Shown here: positions 62,791 to 64,000 of the stretch, piece after piece
Layout of the letters: each line of letters begins with the position of its first letter
Position numbering within the stretch: the first letter of the stretch is position 1
From: Cohnella caldifontis
GTDB lineage: Bacteria > Bacillota > Bacilli > Paenibacillales > Paenibacillaceae
DNA length: 64,000 nucleotides
NCBI RefSeq assembly: GCF_029360585.1
Contig: NZ_JAQZSJ010000002.1
Location: 1-64,000 of the forward strand
Direction: 5' to 3'
Program-made: the position numbers and the translations under genes
Notes under the pieces: model-generated
The model's input: only the letters and a program-made list of their open reading frames with translations
The model's database searches: none
Told to the model about the DNA's origin: nothing

Positions 62791-64000
62791 AAAAATTTGC
62801 GGATCATGTCCAGCACCGCCTGACGGGTTAACGGCTTGCTGAGATAATCGTCCATGCCGGCTTTGAGATACCGTTCCCGGTCGCCCTTCAATGCGTTGGC
62901 CGTCACGGCCACGATGATCGGGCACTCGTCGCCCGACAAGCTCTTCTTGATCCAGTCGGCTGCCTCCAGGCCGTTCATCCCGGGCAGCTGGATATCCATG
63001 AAAATCAGGTCGTACTGCCCGGTCAAGGCGGCCTCAACCGCTTCTCCCCCGCTTTCCGCGACCCGCACCCGATGCCCCTGGCTTTCCAGCATCCGGGTGA
63101 GCACGAACTGGTTGATGCCGTTGTCCTCCGCGACCAGAACGCGCAAAGGCGTTACCTTGGCCTGGCCTTCCAGGCCGGAATCGGACGGGTCCAAATCAAG
63201 CTCCGGTTTCTTCTCCTCCCCCATCACGATCGTGAACGCGAAGGTAGAACCCGGCCCATGGGTCGGCTCGACCCAAATTTCCCCGCCCATCAGCTCGACC
63301 AGCCGTTTGCTGATCGCAAGGCCTAGGCCGGTCCCTTCCGACCGGCGCGTCATGAAATTATCCAATTGAAAAAAAGGCTGAAACAGCTGATCGGACTTTT
63401 CCGGCGGAATGCCGATCCCGGTGTCGCTGACCGTGAACTTCAGCATGACATGCCCTTCGTGGCGGGCCAGCTGCCGGACCGTGATCGATACGCCGCCTTT
63501 CGAGGTGAATTTGATCGCGTTGCCGACCAAGTTAAACAGCACTTGTTTCAGGCGGGTGACGTCGCCGTACAGCAATTGCGGCACGTCGGGACCGATGGAG
63601 AACGACATGTCGAGCTTTTTCGCTTGCGCCTTCGGCGAGAGGATGTCCACCGTCTCGAAAATGCTGTTCCGCAATTCGAACAGCTCTTCGGACAGCACCG
63701 TCGTTCCGGAGTCGATTTTCGAAAAGTCCAGGATGTCGTTGATGATCGCCAGCAGCGTCTCTCCGCTCTTTTTGATGATATCCAAATATTCCTTCTGCTG
63801 GGCGTCCAGGTTCGTCGTCTCGAGCAGCAGGTCGGTCATGCCGATCACGCCGTTCATCGGCGTGCGGATCTCGTGGCTCATCATGGCCAGGAATTCGCTT
63901 TTGGCCCGGTTGGTCGTCTCCGCGGCTTCCTTGGCGATGATCAATTTCTTCTGCTCCGTGATGTCTTTGGCGATAATGTAGTAGCCGACCAGCTGCTCGT
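62787..64000 (-). CDS. Hybrid sensor histidine kinase (partial, runs off the window)
   Basis: At least 404 residues are in view; the frame has no stop or required start up to the window edge, so the N-terminal sensor part lies beyond 64000. The edge reads as the end of a PAS domain ([14 protein letters not shown]). Then come the H-box [10 protein letters not shown]-box G-N-A-I-K-F, G1 D-T-G-I-G-I-P and G2 G-T-G-L-G-L-A-I, and a C-terminal receiver domain with A-E-D-N, F-M-D-I-Q-L-P (phospho-Asp) and K-P-L. A hybrid kinase of the BarA/multi-PAS type with a fused receiver. Confidence 0.93.
   Translation of the reverse strand, partial: EQLVGYYIIAKDITEQKKLIIAKEAAETTNRAKSEFLAMMSHEIRTPMNGVIGMTDLLLETTNLDAQQKEYLDIIKKSGETLLAIINDILDFSKIDSGTTVLSEELFELRNSIFETVDILSPKAQAKKLDMSFSIGPDVPQLLYGDVTRLKQVLFNLVGNAIKFTSKGGVSITVRQLARHEGHVMLKFTVSDTGIGIPPEKSDQLFQPFFQLDNFMTRRSEGTGLGLAISKRLVELMGGEIWVEPTHGPGSTFAFTIVMGEEKKPELDLDPSDSGLEGQAKVTPLRVLVAEDNGINQFVLTRMLESQGHRVRVAESGGEAVEAALTGQYDLIFMDIQLPGMNGLEAADWIKKSLSGDECPIIVAVTANALKGDRERYLKAGMDDYLSKPLTRQAVLDMIRKFF

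Noticed and set aside
1-64000. CRISPR arrays, tRNA and rRNA genes
   Set aside because: Looked for regular repeat-spacer patterns and tRNA-like or rRNA-like sequence and saw none; no dedicated tool was run.

Overview
The window reads as chromosome of a high-GC, endospore-forming Gram-positive bacterium, most likely Paenibacillaceae (Cohnella- or Paenibacillus-like). Pointers are two gerA-type germinant receptor operons, a SpoIIP-like protein, SLH and 'stalk' (copper amine oxidase N-terminal) surface proteins, a FusB-type EF-G-binding protein, and AGGAGG ribosome binding sites. There are no rRNA, tRNA or CRISPR features. Functions come from reading the translations; no database search was run.

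Layout. 1-1.7 kb is an AT-rich island with two small genes separated by a palindromic element that matches an integron attC site, so it looks like integron gene cassettes without an integrase in view. 1.8-7.2 kb: an RND efflux pump with a collagen-like insert, a missed 54-residue gene, an EamA transporter and an NAD-dependent epimerase. 7.3-9.8 kb: an SLH protein and a stalk-domain protein in one operon. 9.9-14.2 kb: a STAND/LuxR regulator, class II aldolase, Nif3-like protein and FusB-like protein. 14.5-17.7 kb: YmaF-like protein, ECF sigma factor with its YCII partner, and an MFS transporter. 18-24.3 kb: a probable five-gene operon of RND pump, DedA-PAP2 fusion, ECF sigma factor, zinc anti-sigma factor and bactofilin-like membrane protein. 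24.4-31.5 kb: FMN-dependent lactate oxidase/monooxygenase family enzyme, amino-acid permease overlapping a LysE exporter tail to tail, and cysJ-cysI sulfite reductase. 31.7-37 kb: MATE exporter, CE7 esterase, a second hydrolase, ABC exporter. 37-43.6 kb: gerA-gerC-gerB preceded by a beta-propeller protein and a glucosaminidase. 43.7-45.9 kb: patatin and DHH phosphoesterase. 45.9-50.7 kb: nirB-nirD with an ANTAR-type antiterminator leader, and the ANTAR regulator plus a TrpD2-like gene divergently upstream. 50.7-54.8 kb: membrane protein, metallo-hydrolase, alpha/beta hydrolase, WrbA, stalk-SpoIIP. 54.9-58.2 kb: selU and selD (selenium modification of tRNA) and a divergent DUF318 permease. 58.3-61.9 kb: a second germinant receptor operon, A-B-C. 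61.9-64 kb: a DUF2334 deacetylase-like protein and a hybrid histidine kinase that runs off the window.

How parts work together. Nitrite and sulfite reduction (nirBD, cysJI) feed ammonium and sulfide assimilation; nirBD appears to be switched by transcription antitermination. The sigma/anti-sigma operon ties envelope functions (lipid carrier recycling, efflux, a polymer-forming membrane protein) to an envelope signal. The ger, SpoIIP, glucosaminidase and SLH genes all concern spore or cell-wall biology. The strongest unusual items are the attC-bounded cassette, the ANTAR leader with its ANTAR-TrpD2 operon, and the DedA-PAP2 fusion whose PAP2 half lacks its nucleophilic histidine.
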